A stretch of 64,000 nt of DNA from Candidatus Riflebacteria bacterium HGW-Riflebacteria-2 (GCA_002839435.1 PGYA01000026.1:49641-113640), one strand, 5' to 3'; counted from the stretch's first letter, positions 1 to 9,280 are shown. Numbers and translations are program-made. Notes: generated by a model not told the origin, from the letters alone.

Positions 1-549
1 ACGCAGGGTTTTGTCGAAGAGAAGTTCGAGTCCTTCAAGCCCTTTCTTTTCAGCGCCGGTGAAGCCAATTAAGTTCGATGCTATCTGCTTTTGCGGATAA
101 TAACGGCGGTAATGGCTTTCGAGGTTGACGCCAGGAATGCCCAGACGCTGGATCTTCATGGCCAGGTTGGGTTCAAGATCCTTGTATATAAGTATGTATC
201 CTGAACGGTCACCTACTTTGCTGATGATTTCTTCGCGTGTCATTGGCAGCACTGTTGCCAGCAAATTTGCTGCTTCAGGCAGCGACTTGATTTCTCGGGT
301 AAAAATGTAAACAGACCAGGTGTCTACTGAAATAGCCAGTTCAACCCCATTGCGGTCGTAGATATTACCGCGTTTCATGTCGAGAACACGTTTGCTGACG
401 TGATTTTTGGTTGAACGCAGCGCCCATTCATCGTGTTGAATCACCTGAAGATGAACCAGTCGCAGGGCAAAGACGGTAAGTAGAATGGCAAAACAAGCCA
501 GAAGAACGGCTGCCCTGACGATTCTCGGGTGTATTGCCCGCCGTTTCAT
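1..549 (-). CDS. ftsI: Penicillin-binding protein / FtsI-like transpeptidase, N-terminal part (truncated by window edge)
   Basis: Not in the ORF track. Reverse-complement translation from ATG at 549 gives MKRRAIHPRIVRAAVLLACFAILLTVFALRLVHLQVIQHDEWALRSTKNHVSKRVLDMKRGNIYDRNGVELAISVDTWSVYI..., a TM helix followed by the RGxIYDRNGxxLA motif of class B PBPs; start overlaps the rsmH stop (ATGA). Confidence 0.9.
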   Translation of the reverse strand, partial: MKRRAIHPRIVRAAVLLACFAILLTVFALRLVHLQVIQHDEWALRSTKNHVSKRVLDMKRGNIYDRNGVELAISVDTWSVYIFTREIKSLPEAANLLATVLPMTREEIISKVGDRSGYILIYKDLEPNLAMKIQRLGIPGVNLESHYRRYYPQKQIASNLIGFTGAEKKGLEGLELLFDKTLR

Positions 550-1505
550 GATCTGGGTGCCTCTTTGGCGGAGCATTTGCGGCAACTACGCATTCGCGCT
601 GATCTTGAGCGGGGATTTTGTGAAATCTCGCTTTCTTCGGCAAAAACTGCTTTACGGGTCAGGATTTCAATTTCCGGTTTTTTGCCACAGACACAGACGG
701 GAAAACGTGGCGGGCATACGCAGCCACGGGCACGTTCCTGCATGAAACTTTTGACCAGGCGGTCTTCGAGGGAATGAAATGAGATGATGCTCAGATGCCC
801 GCCTGGCCTGAGGCAGCCGAGAGCAACTGCCAGAAAGTCTTCGAGTTCTTCGAGCTCATGGTTAACCGCGATTCTTATTGCCTGAAACACTCGGGTAGCC
901 GGATGGATACTACTGTTGCGGCGGCATGCGGCTGGCACCGCCCCGGCGATAATATTGGCCAGCTGGTCTGTCCGGGTTATGCGTTCGTTCTGGCGACTGC
1001 GAATTATGGCGTCGGCAATGCGCGGGCTGAATTTTTCTTCACCGTATTCGCGAAAAATTTTGATCAATTCGTCGCGCTCGCGATCGTTGACAATATCTTC
1101 AGCGGTAGTCCGGTTTTCTGTGTCCATGCGCATGTCGAGGGGGCCTGGTCGCGAGAAGGAAAAACCGCGTTCGGGTGCTTCCAGCTGATATGAAGATACT
1201 CCGAGGTCGAGCAGTATGCCGTCAACCCCATCGATATGAAGTTGTTGCATTGCCATTGGCAGCTCAGAAGCACGGGCCTGAATGCGTTGTATCCTGGCAT
1301 CATCGAAAACCGAACATGAATGATCGAGAATCTGGCGGTCACGGTCAATGGCGATCAGGGTCACCAGTTGCGGGTAATGCTCGAGAATGGCTTTGCTGTG
1401 GCCGCCGAGACCGAAGGTGCAGTCAGCGAAATATCTGGCGTTCTCAGGTAATGCGTTTTTGATAACGGCATCGACAAGAACCGGGGTATGTTGAAAATGA
1501 TTCAT
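546..1505 (-). CDS. rsmH: 16S rRNA (cytosine1402-N4)-methyltransferase RsmH
   Basis: HTPVLVDAVIKNAL, DCTFGLGGHSKAIL, GILLDLGVSSYQLEAPERGFSFSRPGPLDMRMD, ISFHSLEDRLVKSF motifs. Confidence 0.97.
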   Translation of the reverse strand: MNHFQHTPVLVDAVIKNALPENARYFADCTFGLGGHSKAILEHYPQLVTLIAIDRDRQILDHSCSVFDDARIQRIQARASELPMAMQQLHIDGVDGILLDLGVSSYQLEAPERGFSFSRPGPLDMRMDTENRTTAEDIVNDRERDELIKIFREYGEEKFSPRIADAIIRSRQNERITRTDQLANIIAGAVPAACRRNSSIHPATRVFQAIRIAVNHELEELEDFLAVALGCLRPGGHLSIISFHSLEDRLVKSFMQERARGCVCPPRFPVCVCGKKPEIEILTRKAVFAEESEISQNPRSRSARMRSCRKCSAKEAPRS

Positions 1506-1936
1506 GGCCTTTTATTCCACTTTTCAGGCATGGTTATATAAACCAGCCGGGTTGCTTCGACCATGCCGAGGTCTGTTTTGGCTACGGTCTCTATGCGGGC
1601 AAGCGATTGCAGCTTTGAAATTTCGCCGCGCAGGTCGGCGTTGGCATTCTCAAGATTGGTTATATCACCTTCAACTGCCTTGATGCGCAGTTTTATTTCG
1701 ACCATTTTGGTTGATTGCCAGACATAGACGGTGAACATGGCTCCCAGCAGCAAAATGGCCGTCAGGTAAAGTCTTATGATGTGCCAGCGGTTGCGCAGAG
1801 ATGCCGGGTTGATGTCTTCGCGGCTGTTGCTGCGGCCGTTAAGCTCAGAAGATGGTGAGTTAATCAGAACTCTTGGCTTGTTCAATCTTGTGTGTCCGGC
1901 GATATAACTTGGAGTACATGACAAACAGCTGCACAT
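1502..1936 (-). CDS. ftsL: FtsL/DivIC-like cell division protein (start uncertain)
   Basis: Single TM followed by coiled coil and LARIETVAKTDLGMVEATRLVYI, typical of FtsL; immediately upstream of rsmH with ATGA overlap. Confidence 0.7.
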   Translation of the reverse strand: MCSCLSCTPSYIAGHTRLNKPRVLINSPSSELNGRSNSREDINPASLRNRWHIIRLYLTAILLLGAMFTVYVWQSTKMVEIKLRIKAVEGDITNLENANADLRGEISKLQSLARIETVAKTDLGMVEATRLVYITMPEKWNKRP

Positions 1937-1997
1937 TCATCAGAAAACTGGTGACAAAGCGTGTCCAGGTGCTTATGCCTGCCGTCATGGCGAGATG

Positions 1998-4661
1998 TCA
2001 GCGTTGCCTCAGAGTACCATGCTCTTCACTAAAATCCAATAGTGATTGAATATTTTTTTCGAGCCGGTTCAAAGCACGGCGCTCCTGCGAGGGCAGTGAG
2101 CGAATTTCGCTCAATACACGGTCGCGGCTCTGTGGGTTCTTGCTGAATTCTTCTTTGATCTGATTGAGCAGTCTGTCTTCTACGCTTGACAGCAGGTCGG
2201 CGCGTTCGAGAATAACGCGCTCGCTCGATTGTCCGGCCGGGATGCGTCGAGAGGCGGCGCTGGCAAGATTCTGAAGCTCGCTGGCCGAGTCAGGCTGCAT
2301 GAAATTGGCAATTTCTTTCATAAGAGCGATTCTCTGGCTGCTGCTGTTGATGGCCTCGATACCGAAGCTGAAAAGCATCAGCCGGTAACCATCGACTGCT
2401 TTGACACCGGCCACGCCGCTTGATTTTATACCGCGCGATACCGCGCCGGGTTTGTGGCTGGGGCCGTTCATTTCACTGTCGTCGGCTTTATCGCGCGCGC
2501 CTTCTTCGTATTTGATAATGGGTTCGGCGCCTTTGAGAGGATCGATTTCGTCGGGCCATTTCTGGTTGTTGGCACCATCGCCGCCAAATATCTGAAAACT
2601 CTGGCCACCGGCAAAGCCGTTGGCACCAGAAACTACATGCACGTTGACGTCATCCTGAACGAAGCGCGCCTTGCAACGGGTGCGCAAAAAGTCGCTTTCG
2701 CGCATGGTGAAAGCCAGATCCTGGCCGTTAAGAACCAGCCGACCACCTGACTTGAGGAAGCTGTCGAGCGCGGCTATTTCTTCTTCGGTGAGCGACTGCT
2801 CTGGCGTGGAATCCTGGGCGGCTACCAGCACCCAGCCGTCAAGATAACGTTTGAGCACTTCCGGGCGCAGCTCGCCGTCGAACACGCGATCCCAGGTGTC
2901 GAATTTTACACCGGCACCCTGCAGCATCTGCTGGAGCACAGGACTAGCCGGCGAGAAGTGGTCGGTGATGACGAGAAGAGCATGACCGGTAGAGGCGAAG
3001 GGCTCTTTGACATAAAAAGTTGTTTTGATAGTGGAATCAGGCAGGCCCTGACCTGAAAGTGTCAGGTTGAGAGTTATTTCGCTGTGAACCGGCGCGTCTT
3101 CAGATACGGTGAATTTGAAGCCTTTAATGAGCTCGACCTTGCCGGGAGCTGGCAACCGGGTTACTGTTGCTGCCATTTCGCTGCTGTCGATAAGTTTGCT
3201 GTCAGATTTGCAGGCGATGTCTGCGCTGGCGAGAGGCTTTCGCCCCAGGTTGCGCACAGAAAGGAGCACTGACACTTCTTCACCGGCAGCAATGCGGCCG
3301 TCTTTGTTCTTGTCTTCCAGAATAACGTCTTCGAGCTTCAGATAGGCCAGGTTGGGAGTGGCCAGTTCGCTGAGGAAATTGAACCATTCGGTTTCCTGGG
3401 CGAGAGTATGGACCTTGTAGCGTTTGTGATATGTTCTGAAACCCTGACGGGTCGGGAAAAATATCGAAATGCCGGTGCTGTTGGCGAATTTATCGCCGTT
3501 GCTTGCCATTTTGCTGATGTAGCCGCCGGTGCGACGTTCGCCTCGCAGAGTTTTAAGCAGACTGGCGGCTGCCGACCTGGTTTCGGAATTCACTTTTGCC
3601 TCGATCAGCAGTTCGAGAAAATGTCCGAGATCGACATAGTCGCCAAACGAATATTTGAGCGCTTCGTTGCGGGCGTTCTCGTATTTGTCGATTTCGTGAA
3701 TGTTGCGGCGGGCAGAATTGCAGAAATTATTGAGTGCGCTTTTGAATGCTTCGCTTTTGCTTGAATCAATGGCAGAAAGAACTACTGCGGTATTGCCCTG
3801 CGACCCGCCGACATAAGATTTGTTGTAGGAGTTTACTATGGTTTCGGCGAGTTCTTTTGCTTGCATGGCCGGCTTTTTGGTCATGGCTGCGGCGATAAGG
3901 TCGTAAGGCCAGCCGCGCTCGGGTTCGAGATCAGGTGACCCTACCTGGTAAAGCGCGTATGGCGCTGCTGTCCAGGAGACTTCTACCATCTGCATAAGGC
4001 AGGCATCGAATCCGAGGATGTCGATTGGCTGACCAAGTATGTCTTTGATCTGGCCAAGAGTCTCACCGAGAACAGGTATGCTCATCGAGGTCTTGGAAGT
4101 ATCGTCGTAGGAAATATTGTAGGAAATATTGTTTATCGCAGCCTGCATGCCAGCGGGCAGACCAATTTCGCCAACTTCGGCTTCCATGGCGCCGGGTTGA
4201 ATTTCTTTCCAGCCGGTACCGTGATTCCAGAGGATAAGGGCGTAGCGCCTGGCCGGGTAATTCTCTTTAACCCATTCGACAAAGTCTGTCAGGGCAAGCG
4301 GATCGGCCATATCGACGTTGCCGAGATCTTTGACCATCTGGGAGTTCATTTTATCGGGTTCTTTGTCTTTTGTGATATAAAAGCGCCGGGCCCCGGACCA
4401 TTTAAGTTCGGAGTTGTTAGAATAACCGCCGTTGCGGTCGATCTGCGCAACAAAATTGAGATGGTCGCTCGAACCATACTTTTCGATTTCGTTTATATCG
4501 AGCGAAGTTGCGGCTTCAAGGTTATTGTCGGCCGCCATGAAAATCATGAAAGTCCACTCTTTTTCGCTTGCCTGTGCTGCCGCAGAGGCTGGTGAAATCG
4601 CTGCGAAAAGCAGAATTGCGATGATTAAAGCTGTCGAGGTTCTTATACTAGTATTATCCAC
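1998..4661 (-). CDS. Secreted clostripain-like cysteine peptidase (family C11) with C-terminal extension
   Basis: WTFMIFMAADNNLE, ALILWNHGTGWK (His) and ILGFDACLMQMVEVSW (Cys) motifs; signal peptide ending SPASAAAQ. GTG start at 4661 is preceded by GGAGG at good spacing; the track start at 4727 is less likely. Confidence 0.88.
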   Translation of the reverse strand: MDNTSIRTSTALIIAILLFAAISPASAAAQASEKEWTFMIFMAADNNLEAATSLDINEIEKYGSSDHLNFVAQIDRNGGYSNNSELKWSGARRFYITKDKEPDKMNSQMVKDLGNVDMADPLALTDFVEWVKENYPARRYALILWNHGTGWKEIQPGAMEAEVGEIGLPAGMQAAINNISYNISYDDTSKTSMSIPVLGETLGQIKDILGQPIDILGFDACLMQMVEVSWTAAPYALYQVGSPDLEPERGWPYDLIAAAMTKKPAMQAKELAETIVNSYNKSYVGGSQGNTAVVLSAIDSSKSEAFKSALNNFCNSARRNIHEIDKYENARNEALKYSFGDYVDLGHFLELLIEAKVNSETRSAAASLLKTLRGERRTGGYISKMASNGDKFANSTGISIFFPTRQGFRTYHKRYKVHTLAQETEWFNFLSELATPNLAYLKLEDVILEDKNKDGRIAAGEEVSVLLSVRNLGRKPLASADIACKSDSKLIDSSEMAATVTRLPAPGKVELIKGFKFTVSEDAPVHSEITLNLTLSGQGLPDSTIKTTFYVKEPFASTGHALLVITDHFSPASPVLQQMLQGAGVKFDTWDRVFDGELRPEVLKRYLDGWVLVAAQDSTPEQSLTEEEIAALDSFLKSGGRLVLNGQDLAFTMRESDFLRTRCKARFVQDDVNVHVVSGANGFAGGQSFQIFGGDGANNQKWPDEIDPLKGAEPIIKYEEGARDKADDSEMNGPSHKPGAVSRGIKSSGVAGVKAVDGYRLMLFSFGIEAINSSSQRIALMKEIANFMQPDSASELQNLASAASRRIPAGQSSERVILERADLLSSVEDRLLNQIKEEFSKNPQSRDRVLSEIRSLPSQERRALNRLEKNIQSLLDFSEEHGTLRQR

Positions 4662-4779
4662 ACTTTTCCTCCAGCGCTGACTAAGCAATTTAATTATACG
4701 GTTCTGTACAGAGAGTGTCAATTGCACCTCGCAAAATTCAGGGTAATAATCATCAGATTGATTTTCTGTGAGTAAATAT

Positions 4780-4808
4780 TTGACTTGGAGGATAGTATAT
4801 GCTAATTT
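4780..4808 (+). promoter_or_regulatory. Putative sigma70-like promoter (TTGACT-17-TAATTT)
   Basis: TTGACT at 4780-4785, 17-nt spacer, TAATTT at 4803-4808, upstream of the 4842 gene, which has a GGGAGG RBS. Confidence 0.4.
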
Positions 4809-4841
4809 ATTCTCAAACTTCCTTGAAGGGAGGATAGAGTA

Positions 4842-5096
4842 ATGGCACGTGCAAAGACGATCAAAAAAGCTGGTGCAGCCAGTGAAGAAGTTGCTCCCAA
4901 GAAAAAGGGTAAGACCACTTCAGGTGAGGCTCGCGAGTATTCGGTGACTGAAACGTTCGCTAAAGGTGACATTGTGTATCATAAAATATGGGATGACACC
5001 GGAGAAGTTATCGAAACAGGAACCACCGACGACGGAATCAACAAAATGAAAGTTGCTTTCGAAAAGGTTGGAGTAAAAAATCTGCGAATGGGTTGA
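4842..5096 (+). CDS. Small basic-tailed protein with Tudor/KOW-like (PcrA C-terminal-like, DUF3553-like) domain
   Basis: Lys/Ala-rich N-terminus, then FAKGDIVYHKIWDDTGEVIETGTTDDGINKMKVAFEKVGVKNLRMG, resembling the GDxVxHxxWGxGxVxx...F...G.KxL pattern of UvrD/PcrA C-terminal domains; own RBS, promoter and terminator. Confidence 0.6.
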   Translation: MARAKTIKKAGAASEEVAPKKKGKTTSGEAREYSVTETFAKGDIVYHKIWDDTGEVIETGTTDDGINKMKVAFEKVGVKNLRMG

Positions 5097-5114
5097 TAAG
5101 ATATATCCAGCTAG

Positions 5115-5145
5115 AAAAAGACCCGGTTAGGCCGGGTCTTTTTTT
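5115..5145 (+). terminator. Rho-independent terminator
   Basis: AAAAAGACCCGG-TTAGG-CCGGGTCTTTTTTT perfect hairpin with T tract. Confidence 0.9.
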
Positions 5146-5175
5146 AGAAAAAGCTGGTAGAATGAGGACTTAAAG

Positions 5176-7473
5176 TTGGGCAACCACAGCTTGCGACAGA
5201 ACGGCTTCTGGCTTTTGAAGCCGTGCACCAGAAAACTAATTGGATTCTTGTCGCACCAGGATTCACGTCTCCGTGGCGAAGGCGCGCGGTCTCTTGGCAA
5301 GATTGGCGACCCGGAAGCGGTAAAGCCTCTGATCGAGGCCCTGTTGCAGGAACGCCAGGATGAGCAGATGCCTCTGGCTCTGGCTGAGATAGGTGATCCA
5401 CAGGCTTTACAACCGCTTCTTGATGCCTTCAAAGAGGCTGACCGTGAAGTACGGCCAAACATTGCGCTGGCTCTTGGTGCATTTCATGACCGCAAGGCCG
5501 TAGACGCGCTTATAGAAGGCTTGAGTGATCTCGACCCCAATGTGCGTTTCTGCAGTATAAGTTCGCTTGGCAGACTCAAGGACAGCTCGGCGGTATCGCA
5601 TCTTCTGGGTTGTCTGGGCGAGAACAACGAATGGATATTTCTTAACGTTGTCGATGCTCTGGCTCGTCTCGGGGCACACCGCGCCACGAATCCGCTGGTT
5701 GCTTTTTATCTGAAGGAAAGAAACGAGCGTAAGCGTTCGGCGATCATTACTGCGCTTGGTGCGATCGGTGATCTTACTTCGGTTCCGACTTTGACCAAAG
5801 CGCTGCGCGATACTGACGACCGCGTCAAGGCTAATGCGGTCGAAAGTCTGGTGCGTCTTGGTCTGCCGGCTGAAAAAGCTCTGGTATTGATTCAGCCGTT
5901 TCTCAAGCACCCGAACAACCGTGTGCGTGGTAATGCCATGGTTGCTGCCGCCAATCTTGGTGGTGTAGACCTGACACCGATCATGCGCAGCATGCTGGAA
6001 GATCCGGATAAGTGGATTCGCGCCACCCTGGGTTATGTCTTGTCGGTCATCGACCATGAAAAGGCCCTTGAAATGAGCATAGAGCTGCTCAAGGACGAGG
6101 ATTCGGATGTGCGCAAGAACGCCGCTCTGGCGCTGGCCAACCGTGCCAGAGAAGCTCAGACCGAGCTTCTGGTTCGCATGCTTTCTGACAAGATTCCTTT
6201 TGTCAAGCTGCAGGCAGTCATTACACTCGGCCGTTTGCGCATTGTTTCGGCGGTGCCATGGCTGGTCAAGATGCTTAAAACCGACCGCAACTTCAAGATC
6301 AGGTCGGCGGTAATCACCAGTCTGGGGCGTATTGGCGACCGTTCCGGCATTCCCACTTTACAGAACGCTCTGCGCGACCGTGATTCACGCGTGCGCGCCA
6401 ATGCTGTCGAAAGCCTCGAAGAGGTTCTGAGCGAAGCTGGTATCAATATTTTGCGGCCAATGTTGCGTGACAGCGACAATAGAACGCGGTCAAACGCTGC
6501 CAAAGCTCTTTTCAGGCTTGGTGATGTCGAAGTGCTGCAGGAACTTGAAAAAATGCTGGCTGACAGCGAAACTGCCACCAGGATTTCAGCGGCTTATGTG
6601 CTTGGCCAGATTGGCCTGGCGCTGCGCGAAATTGAGACTTCACCGCTGCTGTCACCACTCAAGAACAGCCTGGCCCAGATTAAAAACCCCGAGGCGGAAG
6701 CTGTTGCTGCCCTTGAAAAGAAGGCAGCGCAAGCGGAGGCACCTGCCCCCGAACCTGCAGCAGTTGTGCCGCCCGCTTCCCCGCCACCAGAAAAGCCTCT
6801 TCCCGAGGACAAAGAATCATTGCGACGATTGTTTCTCGAGCACTTTCAGGAAAGCCGCTTTGAAGAGGCCCTTGTTGGCGTCAATAATTTTCTCAAGAAG
6901 TTTCCGCATGATCTGATGGCGGTGTTTTTTGCCGGCAATCTGAATTTTCAGCTGAATCGTATCGATGATGCGATCGCAAATTTCAGCAAGGTCATCGAGC
7001 TTGATCCCTTTCATGTGCAGGCGCACAGCAATATTGGTATCGCCTGTTACCGCAGTGGCAAACTACAGGAAGCGATCGATTATTTTAAGAAGGCTTTGCA
7101 GCTGAAACCGGATCTGTCGGTGATCAGGTTCAACCTTGCCAGTCTTTTTCTCAAGGCTAATCGCTGGGAAGACGCGATCCGGCAGTTCGAAGAGGGTTTC
7201 AAATACCAGGAGCCCAATGCCCGGAATCTTACCAATATGGCTTTTGCGTGCCAGAAGAACGGCGATTTTGAAAAAGCTGCACAGGCATACGCGCGCGCGC
7301 TCGAACTGGACGGCCGCGATGCCGGCATTTATTATAATCTGGCGCTGATACTGGTTAAGAGCGGCAAAAAGGCCGACGCAGTTCAGCTGTTACAGCGCTC
7401 TCTCAGCGAAGTGCCCGAGAATTCGCCGGGTTTAAAGAATCTTCGCGACCTGCTTGAGCGCCTGAAGGTCTGA
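5176..7473 (+). CDS. HEAT-repeat protein with C-terminal TPR domain
   Basis: Repeated 'DxxxxVRxNAxxALxxLGD' HEAT units, a Pro/Ala linker, then TPRs (AVFFAGNLNFQLNRIDDAIANFSKVIELDPFHVQAHSNIGIACY...). TTG start after GAGG. Confidence 0.85.
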   Translation: MGNHSLRQNGFWLLKPCTRKLIGFLSHQDSRLRGEGARSLGKIGDPEAVKPLIEALLQERQDEQMPLALAEIGDPQALQPLLDAFKEADREVRPNIALALGAFHDRKAVDALIEGLSDLDPNVRFCSISSLGRLKDSSAVSHLLGCLGENNEWIFLNVVDALARLGAHRATNPLVAFYLKERNERKRSAIITALGAIGDLTSVPTLTKALRDTDDRVKANAVESLVRLGLPAEKALVLIQPFLKHPNNRVRGNAMVAAANLGGVDLTPIMRSMLEDPDKWIRATLGYVLSVIDHEKALEMSIELLKDEDSDVRKNAALALANRAREAQTELLVRMLSDKIPFVKLQAVITLGRLRIVSAVPWLVKMLKTDRNFKIRSAVITSLGRIGDRSGIPTLQNALRDRDSRVRANAVESLEEVLSEAGINILRPMLRDSDNRTRSNAAKALFRLGDVEVLQELEKMLADSETATRISAAYVLGQIGLALREIETSPLLSPLKNSLAQIKNPEAEAVAALEKKAAQAEAPAPEPAAVVPPASPPPEKPLPEDKESLRRLFLEHFQESRFEEALVGVNNFLKKFPHDLMAVFFAGNLNFQLNRIDDAIANFSKVIELDPFHVQAHSNIGIACYRSGKLQEAIDYFKKALQLKPDLSVIRFNLASLFLKANRWEDAIRQFEEGFKYQEPNARNLTNMAFACQKNGDFEKAAQAYARALELDGRDAGIYYNLALILVKSGKKADAVQLLQRSLSEVPENSPGLKNLRDLLERLKV

Positions 7474-7487
7474 TTTAAGGAGCTGTT

Positions 7488-8645
7488 ATGGAAAACCGCC
7501 TGATGACAATCGTGTTCATCGACATGCAGGGCTATACCAAACGCTCAGCCTCGCAAACTATCGAAGAAATGAAGCTTTTTCACGATCAGATGTTCAAATT
7601 TGTCTCTGATATCGTGGAAAGACAGGGTGGCGTGATGGTTAAAACCATGGGCGACGGCTTCATGGTGCGCTTTGATTCGCCAACCAATGCGGTGCAGACC
7701 GGCATCGAGATTCAACGCAAGCTCGAAAGTCGCAATGCCCAGATGATGAACCCTGACAGCATTGTGCGTTTCAGAATAGGTATTAACACAGGCGAAGTCG
7801 GCATCGACGAAAATGGTGACCTCTTTGGCGACCCGGTTAATATTGCCGCACGAATTCAGACTTTTGCCGATACCAACGATGTTTTTATTTCAGAGTCAAC
7901 TTATCTTGCTATGAACCGCAATGAATTTGGCTCGGTTGATCTCGGCGCCCAGGAACTTAAAAACGCGACACGTGAGATCAAAATTTACAAGGTCCTCAAG
8001 AATGGTTCGCCGGGTGTTACTTTATCAGCCGCCAAAAAACCTTCTGCTGCTCAGCAGAAAACCGGCCTTTCTGATTCACATAAAAAGCTGATTGTTGCCG
8101 GAGTTGTCGGCGGATTGATCTTTTTCACTTTGCTGGCCGGCTATTTTATTGGCGCGCGGCGGAACCGGAAACCTGCTGATTTAAAGCAGCCGCCGGTAGT
8201 GTCAAATGATCCGCAGCAACCGATCCTGCCGATTCCGCCAGGAACGCAACAGGCAGCGGTGCCAGATATGAACCAGCCACCGGGGCAGCCACAACCTGTT
8301 TCTGCGCCTCCTGTCCGAGGAAGAACCCTGTTGACAAACGACCCTTTCCAGCTCCCTTTAAACCTTAATGAGCATGAGCGCCGTGTTATCGGCGACATTC
8401 AGAGGCTTTTTCATGATGGCGAATTCAATCGCGCCGAAATACTTTGTGGCGAAATGGTATACCGGGTTGGCGATCAGCAGAAAGCGGTATTTGCACTGAT
8501 GCTGTCAGAAATGTTCTGGATGCAGGATAAGAAGAAGGACGCCGAACAGGTTTTCGCTAATCTGCGTGATCTCAAAATCCCGGATCAAGGCAAAAAACTT
8601 ATCGAAACTGCGATTGGCAATATCAAAGACCGCCGCCGCAACTGA
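7488..8645 (+). CDS. Class III adenylate/guanylate cyclase with C-terminal TM and TPR-like region
   Basis: TIVFIDMQGYT, VKTMGDGFMVRF, INTGEVG, FGDPVNIAARI; metal-binding Asp residues and N/R transition-state residues present; TM helix LIVAGVVGGLIFFTLLAGYFIGA. Confidence 0.88.
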   Translation: MENRLMTIVFIDMQGYTKRSASQTIEEMKLFHDQMFKFVSDIVERQGGVMVKTMGDGFMVRFDSPTNAVQTGIEIQRKLESRNAQMMNPDSIVRFRIGINTGEVGIDENGDLFGDPVNIAARIQTFADTNDVFISESTYLAMNRNEFGSVDLGAQELKNATREIKIYKVLKNGSPGVTLSAAKKPSAAQQKTGLSDSHKKLIVAGVVGGLIFFTLLAGYFIGARRNRKPADLKQPPVVSNDPQQPILPIPPGTQQAAVPDMNQPPGQPQPVSAPPVRGRTLLTNDPFQLPLNLNEHERRVIGDIQRLFHDGEFNRAEILCGEMVYRVGDQQKAVFALMLSEMFWMQDKKKDAEQVFANLRDLKIPDQGKKLIETAIGNIKDRRRN

Positions 8646-8653
8646 ACTGTTAA

Positions 8654-8693
8654 TAAAAAAACAGAGCCGGCATTTTGCCGGCTCTGTTTTTTT
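8654..8693. terminator. Bidirectional rho-independent terminator
   Basis: AAAAAACAGAGCCGGC-ATTTT-GCCGGCTCTGTTTTTT between convergent genes. Confidence 0.93.
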
Positions 8694-8701
8694 CATAAAA
8701 G

Positions 8702-9277
8702 TCAGGCGAGTTCCCAGCCGGTTTTGAACGCTTTCAGGTTGAGTTCCTGCAGGCGCTGCGGCACCATTTTCTTGATCATTTCGGGCCAGATTTCGGGCTT
8801 GATCTCATCGACATGGCGGGCGAGCACGCCGAGCAGAACAACGTTGAGGCACTTCTGGTTGCCGAGTTCGCGGGCTTTGCCTATAGCATCGACCGAAGTC
8901 ACTTCGGCAGAAATTTTGGCGAGGGTTTCGGTAATGTTTTGTGGGTATCTGGCGTTGCCGGCCGAAACCGACATTGGCAGAATATTCTGGGCGTTGCTGA
9001 TGACCAGCCCGCCTGGTTTGAGGTATTCGGTCCAGCGCAGGGCTTCGAGTTCTTCGAAGGCCAGCAGAATATCACATTCACCTTTTCTGATAATGGGCGA
9101 GCAGATGCGTTCGCCAAAACGAACGTGGCTTACTACGCTGCCGCCACGCTGTGCCATGCCGTGAATCTCTGACTTTTTAACATCGAAGCCGGCTTCCATG
9201 GCACATTCAGCCAGCAGGTTGCTGGCGAGAAGAGTTCCCTGACCACCTACACCACAGAGTAGAATGTTTTTGGTCAT
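8702..9277 (-). CDS. iorB: Indolepyruvate ferredoxin oxidoreductase, beta subunit
   Basis: NILLCGVGGQGTLLASNLLAECAMEAGFDVKKSEIHGMAQRGGSVVSHVRFG; adjacent to iorA. Confidence 0.93.
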   Translation of the reverse strand: MTKNILLCGVGGQGTLLASNLLAECAMEAGFDVKKSEIHGMAQRGGSVVSHVRFGERICSPIIRKGECDILLAFEELEALRWTEYLKPGGLVISNAQNILPMSVSAGNARYPQNITETLAKISAEVTSVDAIGKARELGNQKCLNVVLLGVLARHVDEIKPEIWPEMIKKMVPQRLQELNLKAFKTGWELA

Positions 9278-9280
9278 GTC

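Noticed and set aside
5407-6057. 216-aa ORF on minus strand
   Set aside because: Antisense to the HEAT-repeat gene; repetitive shadow frame.
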